Shown: positions 26,185 through 35,459 of the stretch, one piece after another
Position numbering within the stretch: the first letter of the stretch is position 1
Layout: each line of letters starts with the position of its first letter
Source of the DNA: Terriglobia bacterium
Lineage (GTDB): Bacteria; Acidobacteriota; Terriglobia; Terriglobales; Acidobacteriaceae
Assembly (NCBI GenBank): GCA_032252755.1
Contig: JAVUPY010000025.1
Location: forward strand, 62,001 to 126,000
Length of the DNA stretch: 64,000 nt
Direction of reading: 5' to 3'
Program-made: the position numbers and the translations under genes
Notes under the pieces: generated by a model
Seen by the model: only the letters and a program-made list of their open reading frames with translations
Told to the model about the DNA's origin: nothing
Database searches by the model: none

Positions 26185-26307
26185 GAACTTATAGGATACG
26201 GGAAGAATTCACGTTTGACGATTTTCACGTTGCCGATTGAAAACGGAAGACCACACGGGAGCTTCTGCAATCCTGTAATATGTTGAGCCGGTGATGGTGG
26301 GTACTCG

Positions 26308-27768
26308 ATGAAAGATATTGCGGGTTGGGCGCTGGAGACGGCGAAGTTAAGTGGCGCGAATTTGTGCGAGGTGCGGATTGTGCATGAGCGCAATCGCGCG
26401 CTTGCGACCAAGAACGGCAGGATCGGGAACGCACAGGATGCGGAGACGATTGGCGCGGGAATTCGAGTGCTCGCTGAAGGGGCGTGGGGATTTTCGGCGA
26501 CGCAGGATCTAAGTCGTGACGGAATGCAGAAGTGTGCGGCACACGCGGTGGAGATTGCGAAGGCATCGGCACGGGTGAAGACACATGACGTGCGGTTGGC
26601 AGAGGAGCCGCCGGCGCAGGTGGATTGGGGTTCACCGTGCGTGATCGACCCGTTCGGGGTTTCGGTCGAGAAGAATATTGATCTGCTGATGCGGATCGAT
26701 GCGATTTTGCGGGGTGTACAGGGGATTACGCTGGCGGAGACGAATATGAATTTCCGCCGATACGAGCAGTGGTTCTTCAGCTCGGAAGGGTCGCAGATTC
26801 ACCAGACGCGGACGGTGACGGGTGCGGGGTTCGCAGTGTATTCGTTCGAGGGTTCGGAGATTCAGAAACGATCGTACCCGAATTCGTTTGGCGGGCAATG
26901 GATGAATCGTGGATACGAGCTGATCGACGAATTGAAGCTCGAGGACAATGCGCGGCGGATTGCCGAGGAGTGCGTGGCGCTGCACAAGGCAGATCAATGT
27001 CCGCAGAAGGTTGGGACGCTAATATTGGATTCGTCGCAGCTTGGGTTGCAAATACACGAGTCGGTCGGGCATCCGATTGAATTGGATCGTGTGCTGGGGA
27101 TGGAAGCCAATTTTGCGGGCACATCTTTCCTTACTCTCGACAAGCTGAACAATCTGAAGTATGGGAGCGACCTGGTGAACGTGGTGGCCGATGCGACCGA
27201 GCAGCATGGGCCGGGGTTGGGAACGTTCGCATATGACGACGAGGGCGTGCAGGCGCAGTGCGTGCCGATTATTCAGCAAGGTGAATTTGTAGGGTATCTT
27301 TCGTCGCGAGATACGGCGGCGATGATTGGTCGCGAGCGCAGCGGAGGTGACATGCGCGCCGAGAGTTGGAATCGTGTGCCGATTGTCCGCATGACGAACA
27401 TCAGCATTCTGCCGGGCGAAAACAATATGGGGCTGGAAGACCTGATCGCAGATACAGACGACGGCATGCTATTGCAGACGAACCGCTCCTGGTCGATCGA
27501 TGATAAGAGATACAACTTCCAGTTCAGTTGCGAGTTGGGTTGGGAAATCAAGAAGGGTAAACGCACGAGGATGCTGAAGAATCCATCGTATTCGGGGATT
27601 ACGACGGAGTTTTGGAATTCCCTCGATGCGATTTGCGGGAAGAAAGAATGGATCCTATGGGGAACTCCAAACTGCGGTAAAGGACAGCCCCAGCAGGTAA
27701 TGGGTACTGGACACGGTGCCAGTCCGGCGCGTTTTAGAAATATCAAAATCGGTACAGCTTTCTCATAG
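26308..27768 (+). CDS. tldD: TldD metallopeptidase subunit
   Basis: TldD forms a heterodimeric zinc protease with TldE/PmbA that trims unfolded peptides and modified peptides. The 486-residue protein has H250-E251-x3-H255 (HESVGHP), the zinc motif of the family, and a downstream conserved C-rich end (TPNCGKGQPQQVMGTGHGASPARF). The active TldD signature RMTNISILPG is present near residue 369. The partner gene starts two bases downstream, so the two subunits are co-translated. Confidence 0.93.
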   Translation: MKDIAGWALETAKLSGANLCEVRIVHERNRALATKNGRIGNAQDAETIGAGIRVLAEGAWGFSATQDLSRDGMQKCAAHAVEIAKASARVKTHDVRLAEEPPAQVDWGSPCVIDPFGVSVEKNIDLLMRIDAILRGVQGITLAETNMNFRRYEQWFFSSEGSQIHQTRTVTGAGFAVYSFEGSEIQKRSYPNSFGGQWMNRGYELIDELKLEDNARRIAEECVALHKADQCPQKVGTLILDSSQLGLQIHESVGHPIELDRVLGMEANFAGTSFLTLDKLNNLKYGSDLVNVVADATEQHGPGLGTFAYDDEGVQAQCVPIIQQGEFVGYLSSRDTAAMIGRERSGGDMRAESWNRVPIVRMTNISILPGENNMGLEDLIADTDDGMLLQTNRSWSIDDKRYNFQFSCELGWEIKKGKRTRMLKNPSYSGITTEFWNSLDAICGKKEWILWGTPNCGKGQPQQVMGTGHGASPARFRNIKIGTAFS

Positions 27769-27770
27769 AC

Positions 27771-29156
27771 ATGCTGACTAAAGATCAAGCCTTCGATATT
27801 TTTCAGCGCGCGAAGAAGTATGCGTCTGTCGACGAAGTGGAAGTGCTCATTTCGGGCGGCCGGAGTGCGCTGACGCGATTTGCGAACAACACGATTACGC
27901 AGAATGTCGCCGACGAGAATTATGAGGTGTCGGTGCGGGTGGCGTTCGATCACAAGACGGCGCGGGCGACGACGAATCGGCTGGATGATGAAGGGTTAAA
28001 GAGTGTGGTGCAGGCGGCGGAGTCGTTGACGCGATTGCAGGAGCCCGACCCGGATTTATTGCCGATGCCGACGGCACAGGAGGCGGGGCGCGGCACGGAG
28101 CCAGACCGGTACTTCGAAGAGACGGCAGGGGTGGGGCCCTCACAGCGCGCGGAGGTGGCCGGAAAAATGGTCGGGGTAGCGCGGCGGCAGAGCCTGATTG
28201 CCGCGGGCGTTGCGGCCTCGAGTGAGCACGTGGACGCGATCTTCAATTCGAAGGGCGTTGCGGCATACCACAGGCAGACGGGTGCGGAAGTTTCCATCAC
28301 GATGCTGGCGACGGATTCTTCGGGATGGCAGAAGGCGAATTCACCGAATGTGGCCGACGTTCATCCAGTGCGGCTGGCGGAGATTGCGGCGGAAAAAGCG
28401 CGGAAGTCGGCGGGACCGAAGGAACTGGAGCCGGGAAAGTACACGGTTGTACTGGAACCGGCGGCGGTGCTGGACTTGTGCGGCTTCCTGATGTGGGATT
28501 TCAGCGGGCTGGCACTGCTGGAGCAGCGATCCTGCCTGAACAATCGCATGAGAACCAGGTTGTTCGGAGAGAACATCAGCATTTTCGACGACGTTCACCA
28601 TCCGCTGCAGGCTGGGCCGGGATTCGATGGCGAAGGAATGAAGCGCGAGCGGGTGGAACTGGTGAAGAATGGCGTGGTTCAGAACGTCGTATTCGCGCGG
28701 GCGACGTCTGCTATGGCGAAAAAGTCGCCGGGTGAGGGGCTGGGTGTTGAGATTCGGCCAACGGGACACGGATTTCCGCTGCCGAACGAGATAGGGGAGA
28801 TTCCCCAGAACGTGGTTTTCGGTGCACCGACAGCGGGCAAGGAGCGCACGGTCGAGCAGATGGTCGCGGCGACGGAGAAAGGAATTTTGGTGACGCGGCT
28901 GTGGTACATCCGCGAGGTGGAGCCCTACGAGAAGCTGCTGACGGGGATGACGCGGGACGGCACATTCTGGATTGAAGAGGGCAAGGTCCGGTTTGGCGTC
29001 AGGAATTTCCGGTTCAACCAGAGCGTGGTGCAGATGCTGCAAAACGTGCTGGAAATGAGCACGCCGGTGCGCGCGAGCGGGGAAGAATCGTTTGACATGG
29101 TCGTACCGGCCATGAAGGTCAGGGACTTCAATTTCACGGAAGTGACCCGATTCTGA
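27771..29156 (+). CDS. pmbA: TldE/PmbA subunit
   Basis: The 461-residue protein aligns with TldD in overall fold but lacks the HExxxH zinc motif, as expected for the TldE/PmbA partner. Recognisable parts are TRFANNTITQNVADENYEVSVRV near the N-terminus and ARATSAMAKKSPGEGLGVEIRPTG in the second half. It supplies the non-catalytic half of the TldD-TldE protease. The two-base spacing from tldD indicates an operon. Confidence 0.9.
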   Translation: MLTKDQAFDIFQRAKKYASVDEVEVLISGGRSALTRFANNTITQNVADENYEVSVRVAFDHKTARATTNRLDDEGLKSVVQAAESLTRLQEPDPDLLPMPTAQEAGRGTEPDRYFEETAGVGPSQRAEVAGKMVGVARRQSLIAAGVAASSEHVDAIFNSKGVAAYHRQTGAEVSITMLATDSSGWQKANSPNVADVHPVRLAEIAAEKARKSAGPKELEPGKYTVVLEPAAVLDLCGFLMWDFSGLALLEQRSCLNNRMRTRLFGENISIFDDVHHPLQAGPGFDGEGMKRERVELVKNGVVQNVVFARATSAMAKKSPGEGLGVEIRPTGHGFPLPNEIGEIPQNVVFGAPTAGKERTVEQMVAATEKGILVTRLWYIREVEPYEKLLTGMTRDGTFWIEEGKVRFGVRNFRFNQSVVQMLQNVLEMSTPVRASGEESFDMVVPAMKVRDFNFTEVTRF

Positions 29157-29229
29157 CACAGGATATAAGCCCTTTGGCGGTCTTTCGTAATTTGTTGGGG
29201 GACCAAGAAGGGCGCTACTCTCGGGGCAA

Positions 29230-29547
29230 ATGTCTACACTAGACCGATCCCCCGAGATGCGTAGTTCAGTTCGCTTCCCCCTGCATCTGCCGGTCGCAGT
29301 CCGAGCGGAGCAAACCGAGCGCAAGGCCGAGACGTTGAATATTTCGGCCGGTGGCGTTCTGATTGAGATGAACGAGGACCTCGATGTCGGCAGCCGAATC
29401 GAGTTCACCATTTACGTGCCGGGTCCCCGGCTGGGGTCCCCAAAAGATGTTCTGGTGAGTTGTGTGGGGCGCGTGGTACGCTGCTCACCGGAAGGCGAAC
29501 ACAGTGCCGTGGCTGCGGTCATCGATGAATATCAAATTCTTCGGTGA
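29230..29547 (+). CDS. PilZ domain protein, putative c-di-GMP receptor
   Basis: The 105-residue protein consists of one PilZ domain. RSSVR (RxxxR, residues 11-15) and NISAGG (NxSxxG, about 37-42) are both intact, so c-di-GMP binding is likely. There is no partner domain, as in single-domain PilZ adaptors. It lies 73 bases after pmbA and 45 bases before a pseudo-receiver LuxR protein, with which it may share a transcript. A GGDEF cyclase is encoded at 11.3 kb. Confidence 0.85.
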   Translation: MSTLDRSPEMRSSVRFPLHLPVAVRAEQTERKAETLNISAGGVLIEMNEDLDVGSRIEFTIYVPGPRLGSPKDVLVSCVGRVVRCSPEGEHSAVAAVIDEYQILR

Positions 29548-29592
29548 CGGGTGGTCCGGGGTCCCCAGGTTAACTAGAGAGCAAACAGGCAT

Positions 29593-30372
29593 ATGGCGAA
29601 TGACGCCACGCCCATAACCGGACACGAGTCCGTTCAAGAAGAACACAAATCCGGGTCATCCATACGGCTGATCATTGCAGACACTGAACCGATTTTTCGT
29701 GTCGGCATCCGTAAAGTGGTGGCGCTGGAAGACGATATCCGTGTCGTTGCGCAGACGGAGACGCTGCCGCAGACGCTCGCTTCCCTTAATAAATTCCCTG
29801 CAGATGTGCTGTTGTTCGGCACCACGATGACGCCGAACCCAGCCGATGCCGTGACCGAACTGATGAAAGGTCACGACAATCTGAAGATCGTCCTGGTATC
29901 GCCGGAGCTGGGTGAAGAGCAGACTGTCGACTTTCTACGGCGCGGAGTACGCGGGATTGTGACGCGATCTGTTTCTCCCGACTTGCTGGTGAAGTGCGTG
30001 AAGAAGGTCCATCAGGGCGAGACGTGGCTTGATAACCAGGGAGTTAACTGGGTAATCGAGGCGTACCGGGCGCAGGCTTCGCAACTGACCGGGCCGCGGC
30101 CGAAAGTCCGGCTAACGGAGAAGGAACTACTGATCATCGCTGGTGTGACCCAGGGCATGAAGAATAAGGATATCGCCCACGAGGTCGGGACGACCGAGCA
30201 GGTGGTGAAGAACTATCTCCGCAAGGTGTATGACAAGTTAGGAGTGTCCGACCGGCTTGAACTCGCGCTCTACTGCATGCATCACCGGCTGCTGGAAGGG
30301 TTGCGCAAAAACCAGCAACAAGCTGCGGCCACACCTGAGCCGCACGCACCCGAGCAAGTGCAGCAGTCATAG
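29593..30372 (+). CDS. LuxR/NarL-type regulator with degenerate receiver domain
   Basis: The 259-residue protein has a receiver fold (about 24-145) and a C-terminal LuxR helix-turn-helix (about 173-235, LTEKELLIIAGVTQGMKNKDIA). In the receiver the phosphoacceptor position is G76 (DVLLFGTTM where LLDxxMP is usual) and the conserved Lys is R125 (GIVTRSVS). Only one acidic pocket residue remains. It therefore probably does not respond to phosphorylation and may sense a ligand or partner. The C-terminal tail is Q/A/P-rich. Placed next to a PilZ gene. Confidence 0.85.
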   Translation: MANDATPITGHESVQEEHKSGSSIRLIIADTEPIFRVGIRKVVALEDDIRVVAQTETLPQTLASLNKFPADVLLFGTTMTPNPADAVTELMKGHDNLKIVLVSPELGEEQTVDFLRRGVRGIVTRSVSPDLLVKCVKKVHQGETWLDNQGVNWVIEAYRAQASQLTGPRPKVRLTEKELLIIAGVTQGMKNKDIAHEVGTTEQVVKNYLRKVYDKLGVSDRLELALYCMHHRLLEGLRKNQQQAAATPEPHAPEQVQQS

Positions 30373-30445
30373 TTCTTCTTCTTCTCTTTCAAAACCCGAA
30401 AATCGGCGACGAAATAGTATCCCGCCAGCGACCCATTTTGCCTGC

Positions 30446-30451
30446 TACAAT
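30446..30451 (+). promoter_or_regulatory. Possible -10 box of bfr
   Basis: TACAAT lies 31 bases before the bfr start codon. The -35 region 17 bp upstream (GCCAGC-like) is poor. No Fur-like or IscR-like box was seen. Confidence 0.25.
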
Positions 30452-30481
30452 TTCACCGTCGTTTCTCATTAGGGAGCAGAT

Positions 30482-30961
30482 ATGAAAGGCGATAAAAAAG
30501 TCATTGAGCTGCTGAACGAAGTGCTGAAGGCAGAATTGACGGCGATCAACCAGTATTTTCTTCATGCGGAGATGTGCGAGAACTGGGGGTACGAGCGACT
30601 GGGAAAGCTGATCCGGAAGGAGTCGATCGAGGAGATGACGCACGCGGAGAAGCTGATCGAGCGGATTCTGTACCTCGATGGCACCCCGAACATGAGCGAC
30701 TACTTCAAGATCAACATCGGCGCGACCGTGGAGCAGCAGTTCAGGAATGACGTTGAGTTGGAGTACACGGCGGTGAAGCGGCTGAACAACGGGATTCCGA
30801 CGTGCGTTTCGGCGGGCGACAACGGTTCGCGCGAACTGCTCGAAAAAATTCTGACGGACGAAGAACACCACATCGACTGGCTGGAAGCGCAACTGCACGC
30901 TGTCGGGGAGATCGGGATCGCAAACTATCTGACGGAGCAGTTGAAGGACGAGAAAGAATAA
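30482..30961 (+). CDS. bfr: Bacterioferritin
   Basis: This 159-residue iron-storage protein is close to the length of E. coli Bfr and starts MKGDKKVIELLNEVL. The di-iron ferroxidase ligands are all present (E18, E51 and H54 in EEMTHAEK, E94, then E127 and H130 in DEEHHIDW). Met52 in EEMTHAE is in the haem-ligand position, so the haem-binding form is expected. No bacterioferritin-associated ferredoxin gene is adjacent. Confidence 0.95.
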   Translation: MKGDKKVIELLNEVLKAELTAINQYFLHAEMCENWGYERLGKLIRKESIEEMTHAEKLIERILYLDGTPNMSDYFKINIGATVEQQFRNDVELEYTAVKRLNNGIPTCVSAGDNGSRELLEKILTDEEHHIDWLEAQLHAVGEIGIANYLTEQLKDEKE

Positions 30962-31203
30962 TGCAGCTGCTCAAATGGTGGTCGATTGGCGAGCGATGAG
31001 GGTGCTGTGGAGTCGCGAATTGATCGATCCGAAACCTGCCGACGGCCGATGATTTCAGAATCGAGGGTTGCATAACAATGTGTTCCCCTGGGGGCCTCCA
31101 CTCTTCGCGGGCGACGCGGAGAACACGGTATCCGGACCTGATGCTGTAAAATAAAGACCAAGCCCGCGCCGAGGCGACTTGGCGCGTTCCTTTCTTCCGG
31201 AGC

Positions 31204-31295
<92 letters not shown>

Positions 31296-31370
31296 CAGTC
31301 TGGCGATAGGGACTCTCCGTATCATTTCGAGCAAAACCTTCGAAAACTCCGCCGGAAATGATGGTATTTC

Positions 31371-31637
31371 TTGCAAATCGGACTGCGGAGAATCCCCCCA
31401 GAGCTGGATTTTTGGGATTGCCTCAAGGCGTGTGCGAAACGCGCGAAGTTGAATCCCGATAACTGGTGGTTGCATAAATTCCGAGCTACGTTTGCAACTA
31501 GGTGTCTGCAATCAGGTGTCGATCTGCGAACGGTACAGGCTTGGCTCGGGCACAACGACTTGGAATCCACGATGCGATATCTGCGGCCGGCGCGTATCGA
31601 TAGCGTACGGTCGAAGGTGAATGCCATATTTAGCTGA
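31371..31637 (+). pseudogene. Tyrosine recombinase C-terminal remnant
   Basis: The frame encodes only the last 88 residues of an integrase: HKFRATFATRCLQSG (HxxR box), then VQAWLGHNDLESTMRYLRP with the second His and a Tyr near the nucleophile position. The N-terminal arm-binding and core-binding domains are missing and upstream frames are broken. Its position directly after tRNA-Ser suggests the relic of an element that used the tRNA 3' end as attachment site. Confidence 0.75.
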
Positions 31638-31920
31638 AACTTATGTATCGGGCAGTGATAGAAGACCGGGTTTACACTCACTATTCCTTGTCAGTTTCCG
31701 GTTTGCCGACGAACCAGACACTGAGCATGGTTGCGAAGCAAGCCCCCTGGTCCTGAACCAAGAAAGAGTCAAATTCTAAATGCTTCATTCGGCGTCGCTT
31801 AGGACTCGGAAAGCCAATCTTTTTCTCGCCTCACTTGTACCGAGTTGTACCGAATCCTGACCTTCTTGACACGGCCTTCGACCTTATAATCTCAAACCTT
31901 ATCGTGGCTGATTTGAGATA

Positions 31921-32304
31921 GGGTATGGTAGCGTCACAGACATAGGATTTGAGCCGGACGTGATCATGGAGTGCACCGGCGTAGGACAGGTCATCTCGGA
32001 GTCCCTCGCCGTCATCGGGGCGAGCGGTGTGCTGTGCCTTACGGGTGTCGGGCATGGCGGCATGGTGCCCACAATCCCAACGGCGAATATGGCGTCTTCG
32101 ATGGTGCTGAAAAATAACGTGGTTTTCGGCAGTGTCAATGCGAACAAACGACACTGGTACAAAGCGGCTAAGGCCTTGGCTCGCGCAGATCGCTCCTGGC
32201 TGGCGCGTCTGATCAATAGGAGTGAACGTCCAGAGAACTTCGCCCAAGCACTGGTTCGTAATCCCGAGGATATCAAGGTTGTCCTTCAGTTCAGCGAGGC
32301 GTAA
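31921..32304 (+). pseudogene. Glucose 1-dehydrogenase (MDR family) C-terminal remnant
   Basis: The frame, readable from about 31912, gives GYGSVTDIGFEPDVIMECTG then IGASGVLCLTGVG and MVLKNNVVFGSVNANKRH and ends with NPEDIKVVLQFSEA. This matches only the C-terminal third of NAD(P)-dependent glucose dehydrogenases of the zinc-type MDR family. The catalytic zinc half and Rossmann start are missing. The in-frame GTG at 31960 is not a true start. It is probably a truncated gene left by rearrangement. Confidence 0.8.
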
Positions 32305-33028
32305 ACATCTCTTCCAACCGGACTCGTGGGCCAATGGCATCACTCGGTCGGGAACACAATGCGCGAATATGGAGCAGCTAGTGAAAAACCAGGGGTCGCG
32401 TCGATGTCGTTCTGACTAACCGCCACTCAGTCAGACTTCGTCCCTATTATTGGGAATTCCGGCAGGGATGGTGTGCCAAGTGTGCTTCTCATTAAGAAAG
32501 AAAGCGACACTCCAGTCCTGAAAGACTGATAGTTTGGCCGTGAGGAAGCTTTCGATTGCCATACATTGCCGCTTCGAGATTCTCATTGCGTGCCGTGACG
32601 CCAAGTCTCAAGCGAACGATCTTTCGGGACCAGGTGTGATCTGGCATTAATCACAGGACCGCGAGTGGCTTTGTAGACACTGCACAGCCCACTAAATTGT
32701 CCCGGGTATCTGATAACCGTCGGAAAATCCGCTTATCACAAGTAATCCAGAGCAGCGGGATTCTGGAATGTCTTCACCCAATCGTGCCGCCGTTGTTGAG
32801 TTCCGTACTAATTTCCGTGACTACCGCTTGAATATCATCCGTAGTGATTTCACGTAGCCAAAAGTGTATTTCTTCGGGCCCTTGCTGATGTTCGGAGCAA
32901 CACTTTTAGGTGCGTTTCGACAAATCGTGAGTGGTATATCTCTATGATCACCTGATCCGGGGTTGCTGGATAGGGTAATAGAAGTCCTGTTCCCAACAAC
33001 TATCCTGATCCGCGATAGAATTGCGTCG
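32305..33028. other. Gene-poor stretch in decayed island
   Basis: No intact gene is seen. On the minus strand at about 32767-32890 a short open frame (45 codons, no good start) encodes HFWLREITTDDIQAVVTE, possibly another remnant. The left copy of the 15-bp inverted repeat lies at 32968-32982. Confidence 0.45.
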
Positions 33029-33507
33029 ATGAAAACCCGGTTGCGGTGGTTTCTTCTGGCATTGGTCTGTGGAGCATCTGCTCACGCCCAGCAGTCAAGG
33101 TTTGCAGGGTGTTATGAAGTCGTTTCGCTGAGTTTCAAGCCAGCAACAAACGTGAATCAGCTGATCCCCAGTGCCTTCCGACTAAGCGACGAGCGATACA
33201 GACCGGATACTTCTGATATTTTCAGGATACGAGCACTACCGCACAGTCAACCTCTTGGCGCATTTGCGTCGACTTGGCGACCCCGGCGGAATGGGCCAAT
33301 GCTGGACTTCAGCACAGGACTTGGTGGATACCGGGGGAACCTGCAACGGCTCACACAAGATGAGTACGTAGGCCAACTGAAGGCGTGGTGCGACTACCAT
33401 TGTGAAGTCAAAACACAGGCCAGAATTCAGATTCGACGGATCAGCTGCGATCAGGATCATCCATCGAGCCAATAGTTAACGATAAATCTCCATCTATTAC
33501 CCTATCC
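32968..33507. repeat. Perfect 15-bp inverted repeats bracketing a small gene
   Basis: GGATAGGGTAATAGA at 32968-32982 recurs as its exact complement TCTATTACCCTATCC at 33493-33507. The only gene between them is the secreted protein at 33029-33475. A chance 15-base match over this distance is very unlikely. I see no clear target-site duplication outside. Confidence 0.7.
33029..33475 (+). CDS. Small exported protein of unknown function
   Basis: From the ATG at 33029 the product is 148 residues and starts with a good signal peptide (MKTRLRWFLLALVCGASAHAQQ). The mature part contains FAGCYEVVSL, SAFRLSDERY and two more Cys near CDYHCEV. I do not recognise the family. The frame continues upstream to 32963 through the inverted repeat, but that part has no start with a ribosome binding site. 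It sits alone inside a pair of perfect 15-bp inverted repeats. Confidence 0.6.
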   Translation: MKTRLRWFLLALVCGASAHAQQSRFAGCYEVVSLSFKPATNVNQLIPSAFRLSDERYRPDTSDIFRIRALPHSQPLGAFASTWRPRRNGPMLDFSTGLGGYRGNLQRLTQDEYVGQLKAWCDYHCEVKTQARIQIRRISCDQDHPSSQ

Positions 33508-33772
33508 TGAGTAGCTGCTCAAATTAACCCTGAAAGTGAACGTCCCACTCAGGTACCCGCAAGAAGTGCGGGGCTGTTTACCTGCAACGTGGACTCTATG
33601 TCCATTCAACGGAACGGGTTCATTGAGGCGGGACTACTGGAAACTGCACGGTTTGAGGCTGGTCCACCGGTGGGGGCACTCTTCTTCGAGCAACTGAAGG
33701 GCATCAGGGCCGCCGTAATGGGTGACGATTCGCCTGTGTTTCACGGGTAACCAACTCCCGGAGAGTATTTCG
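33508..33772. other. Intergenic stretch, no gene recognised
   Basis: Short frames exist on both strands but none has a recognisable product or ribosome binding site. Confidence 0.4.
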
Positions 33773-34450
33773 CTACTGCGATGTTGCCGACGACAGCTCA
33801 ATGTCTGTCTTGGAGGCATAGGAGGCAGCAGCCCAGTTGCGGCTGCGCAGCATCTGGACAGATACGGCCACATACCATAAGGCGACAAGGGGGCCTAAAT
33901 CCACGAGTCCTGCATTGGCGGGCGGTGTCGGAAACGTCGCGAGATTCAAAGCTGCGAGTCCTGCTGCCAACACGAACCCCAGGACACCGAAGAATCGTCC
34001 AAATCGAGGGTGATGCAGCATGTTCCAGGCGAAGAGAACTGTGCCCAGGACAGCGTACACGTCCCATGCGACATCCAGACCCAAGTCCACTCTGCGGAAC
34101 TTGGTCCAGAGAAAGTCGTCCAGAGAGGCGCGACCGCCCGCGCGGACCGACATTTGTACAAGGAGCATGGCCGTTACAAGCGCACCCGCAATAGCGTTTG
34201 AGATCGGTGCTATTTGAATGGAAACCGAATTGCGGTTCAGCGCCAGCAATTTGTATAAGCCGTAGCTCCCCACACTGAACAGTGGTCCGAAGGAAGCGGC
34301 AAGCGTTGTGCCAACCGCGTCGGGCAATGGCATGAATACCATCAATGCATAGACCACAATTGCTGTCAGCCCGCAGATTCCTCCGAGTTTGATCCATTGA
34401 AGATCAAATTTCATTTCTTCCGGCGTGCATTCTGGTGCGACTTGAGGCAT
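33773..34450 (-). CDS. Multi-pass membrane protein of unknown function
   Basis: The 225-residue protein has six or seven hydrophobic helices (for example GGICGLTAIVVYALMVFM, ALVTAMLLVQMSV, YAVLGTVLFAWNML, FGVLGFVLAAGLAALNLA). GAGGAGAAGAAC precedes the ATG at 34450. The loops contain GGRASLDDFLW and a PTPPANAGLVDLGP segment. No transporter or enzyme signature was recognised; a DUF4386-like or other small integral membrane family is possible. It is transcribed toward the inverted-repeat locus. Confidence 0.7.
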   Translation of the reverse strand: MPQVAPECTPEEMKFDLQWIKLGGICGLTAIVVYALMVFMPLPDAVGTTLAASFGPLFSVGSYGLYKLLALNRNSVSIQIAPISNAIAGALVTAMLLVQMSVRAGGRASLDDFLWTKFRRVDLGLDVAWDVYAVLGTVLFAWNMLHHPRFGRFFGVLGFVLAAGLAALNLATFPTPPANAGLVDLGPLVALWYVAVSVQMLRSRNWAAASYASKTDIELSSATSQ

Positions 34451-34553
34451 AGTTCTTCTCCTCGTGGTCGACTGTCGCTGTTTCTGCCGGTAAACCGGCT
34501 GGCACTATTTTGGCCTTGATTGTCCGCAGCCGCCCCGGATCCTTGCCGGCCCT

Positions 34554-35459
34554 TCACCTCTCAATCGGAGTGGCTGGCCCGAGTTGGACGGCATAATCGG
34601 CAATCTCCTTCAAGCGGATTGCGCCAAAAATCGGATTGTCTTCCAACTTCGTAATGAGCAAATCGCCTGCGGGCCCACCGAAAGTCACCGTGTCTTCTGT
34701 GTCCCACACTCCGTCAACCGGGGCCTCTCCCGCGAACAGCCAAACGGCTGCGATGTCTTGCCTAGCGACACCCATGGCAGGCAGGCGCGCACCGACCGGA
34801 CGCCGGCTATTGGAGTCGTACATGTAACGGCCGCCGTTCATCATATGCATTCGGCCACCATAAGCAACGATTCGCTGGGCGGGATATGCTTGTGCCGCCG
34901 CCGCGATGGCACGCGCCATGGTGTCGTTGCGCGTGTCAGTGAGCAGTAACCGCATCAGGCCGACATGCCAGGAATTCTCATCATCAGCAACGATTCTTGC
35001 GACTGCGGCGCGGTGTGTCCGGGCCCACCGCACGGTCGACCTGTAAGGTAAAACGTCCGAGCCTCTGAATGCTTCGTCAAGGGCAGACTCATCACCGGTT
35101 TCAAGATAACTATCGATCTGTTGCTGAACATGTTTGGGTAGCTCAAGTAAAAGGACCGTGCCATGGCCATCTTTTGCGTACAGGTCGTCCAACAGGCCCT
35201 GGAGCCAGACCTGCGGCTCCTGCTGGAAGTGTGCCTCTCCTATGAGGAGAACTCGCTTCCTCGCCAACTGGGATAGAAGCTCTGAACGATCCACGGCTGA
35301 TGCTGCCAGCATGCCTCTAACGTGTGGCCGTTCGTTCTCGGGGACTCCGACGACATTGAGAGGCCCCATCCTGGGTTCCAAGGCGACCCGAACCGCAACG
35401 AGAATCGTGATAAAGGAAACAGCAATAACAACGGATTTCACAAAAGGTCTTTTGGCCAC
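34554..35459 (-). CDS. Membrane-anchored ChaN/EreA-like (Tiki-fold) protein
   Basis: The 301-residue protein has one N-terminal membrane helix (about 8-26). The body starts with KRVLLIGEAHFQQEP, the GExH motif of the ChaN (haem-binding) and erythromycin-esterase-like superfamily, and later has VAYGGRMHMM with the second conserved His. The family includes haem-binding lipoproteins, esterases and TIKI metalloproteases. The pattern here suggests an envelope-facing enzyme or haem-binding protein. The 3' end is well conserved. No haem uptake genes are nearby. Confidence 0.65.
   Translation of the reverse strand: MAKRPFVKSVVIAVSFITILVAVRVALEPRMGPLNVVGVPENERPHVRGMLAASAVDRSELLSQLARKRVLLIGEAHFQQEPQVWLQGLLDDLYAKDGHGTVLLLELPKHVQQQIDSYLETGDESALDEAFRGSDVLPYRSTVRWARTHRAAVARIVADDENSWHVGLMRLLLTDTRNDTMARAIAAAAQAYPAQRIVAYGGRMHMMNGGRYMYDSNSRRPVGARLPAMGVARQDIAAVWLFAGEAPVDGVWDTEDTVTFGGPAGDLLITKLEDNPIFGAIRLKEIADYAVQLGPATPIER

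Noticed and set aside
31857-31858. Tandem TTGTACCGA (about 31838-31857) as an attachment site
   Set aside because: The repeat is short, has no copy near the tRNA 3' end, and could be chance.
31866-31890. TTGACA and TATAAT as a strong promoter
   Set aside because: The spacer is only 13 bp, too short for sigma-70, and what follows is a gene fragment.
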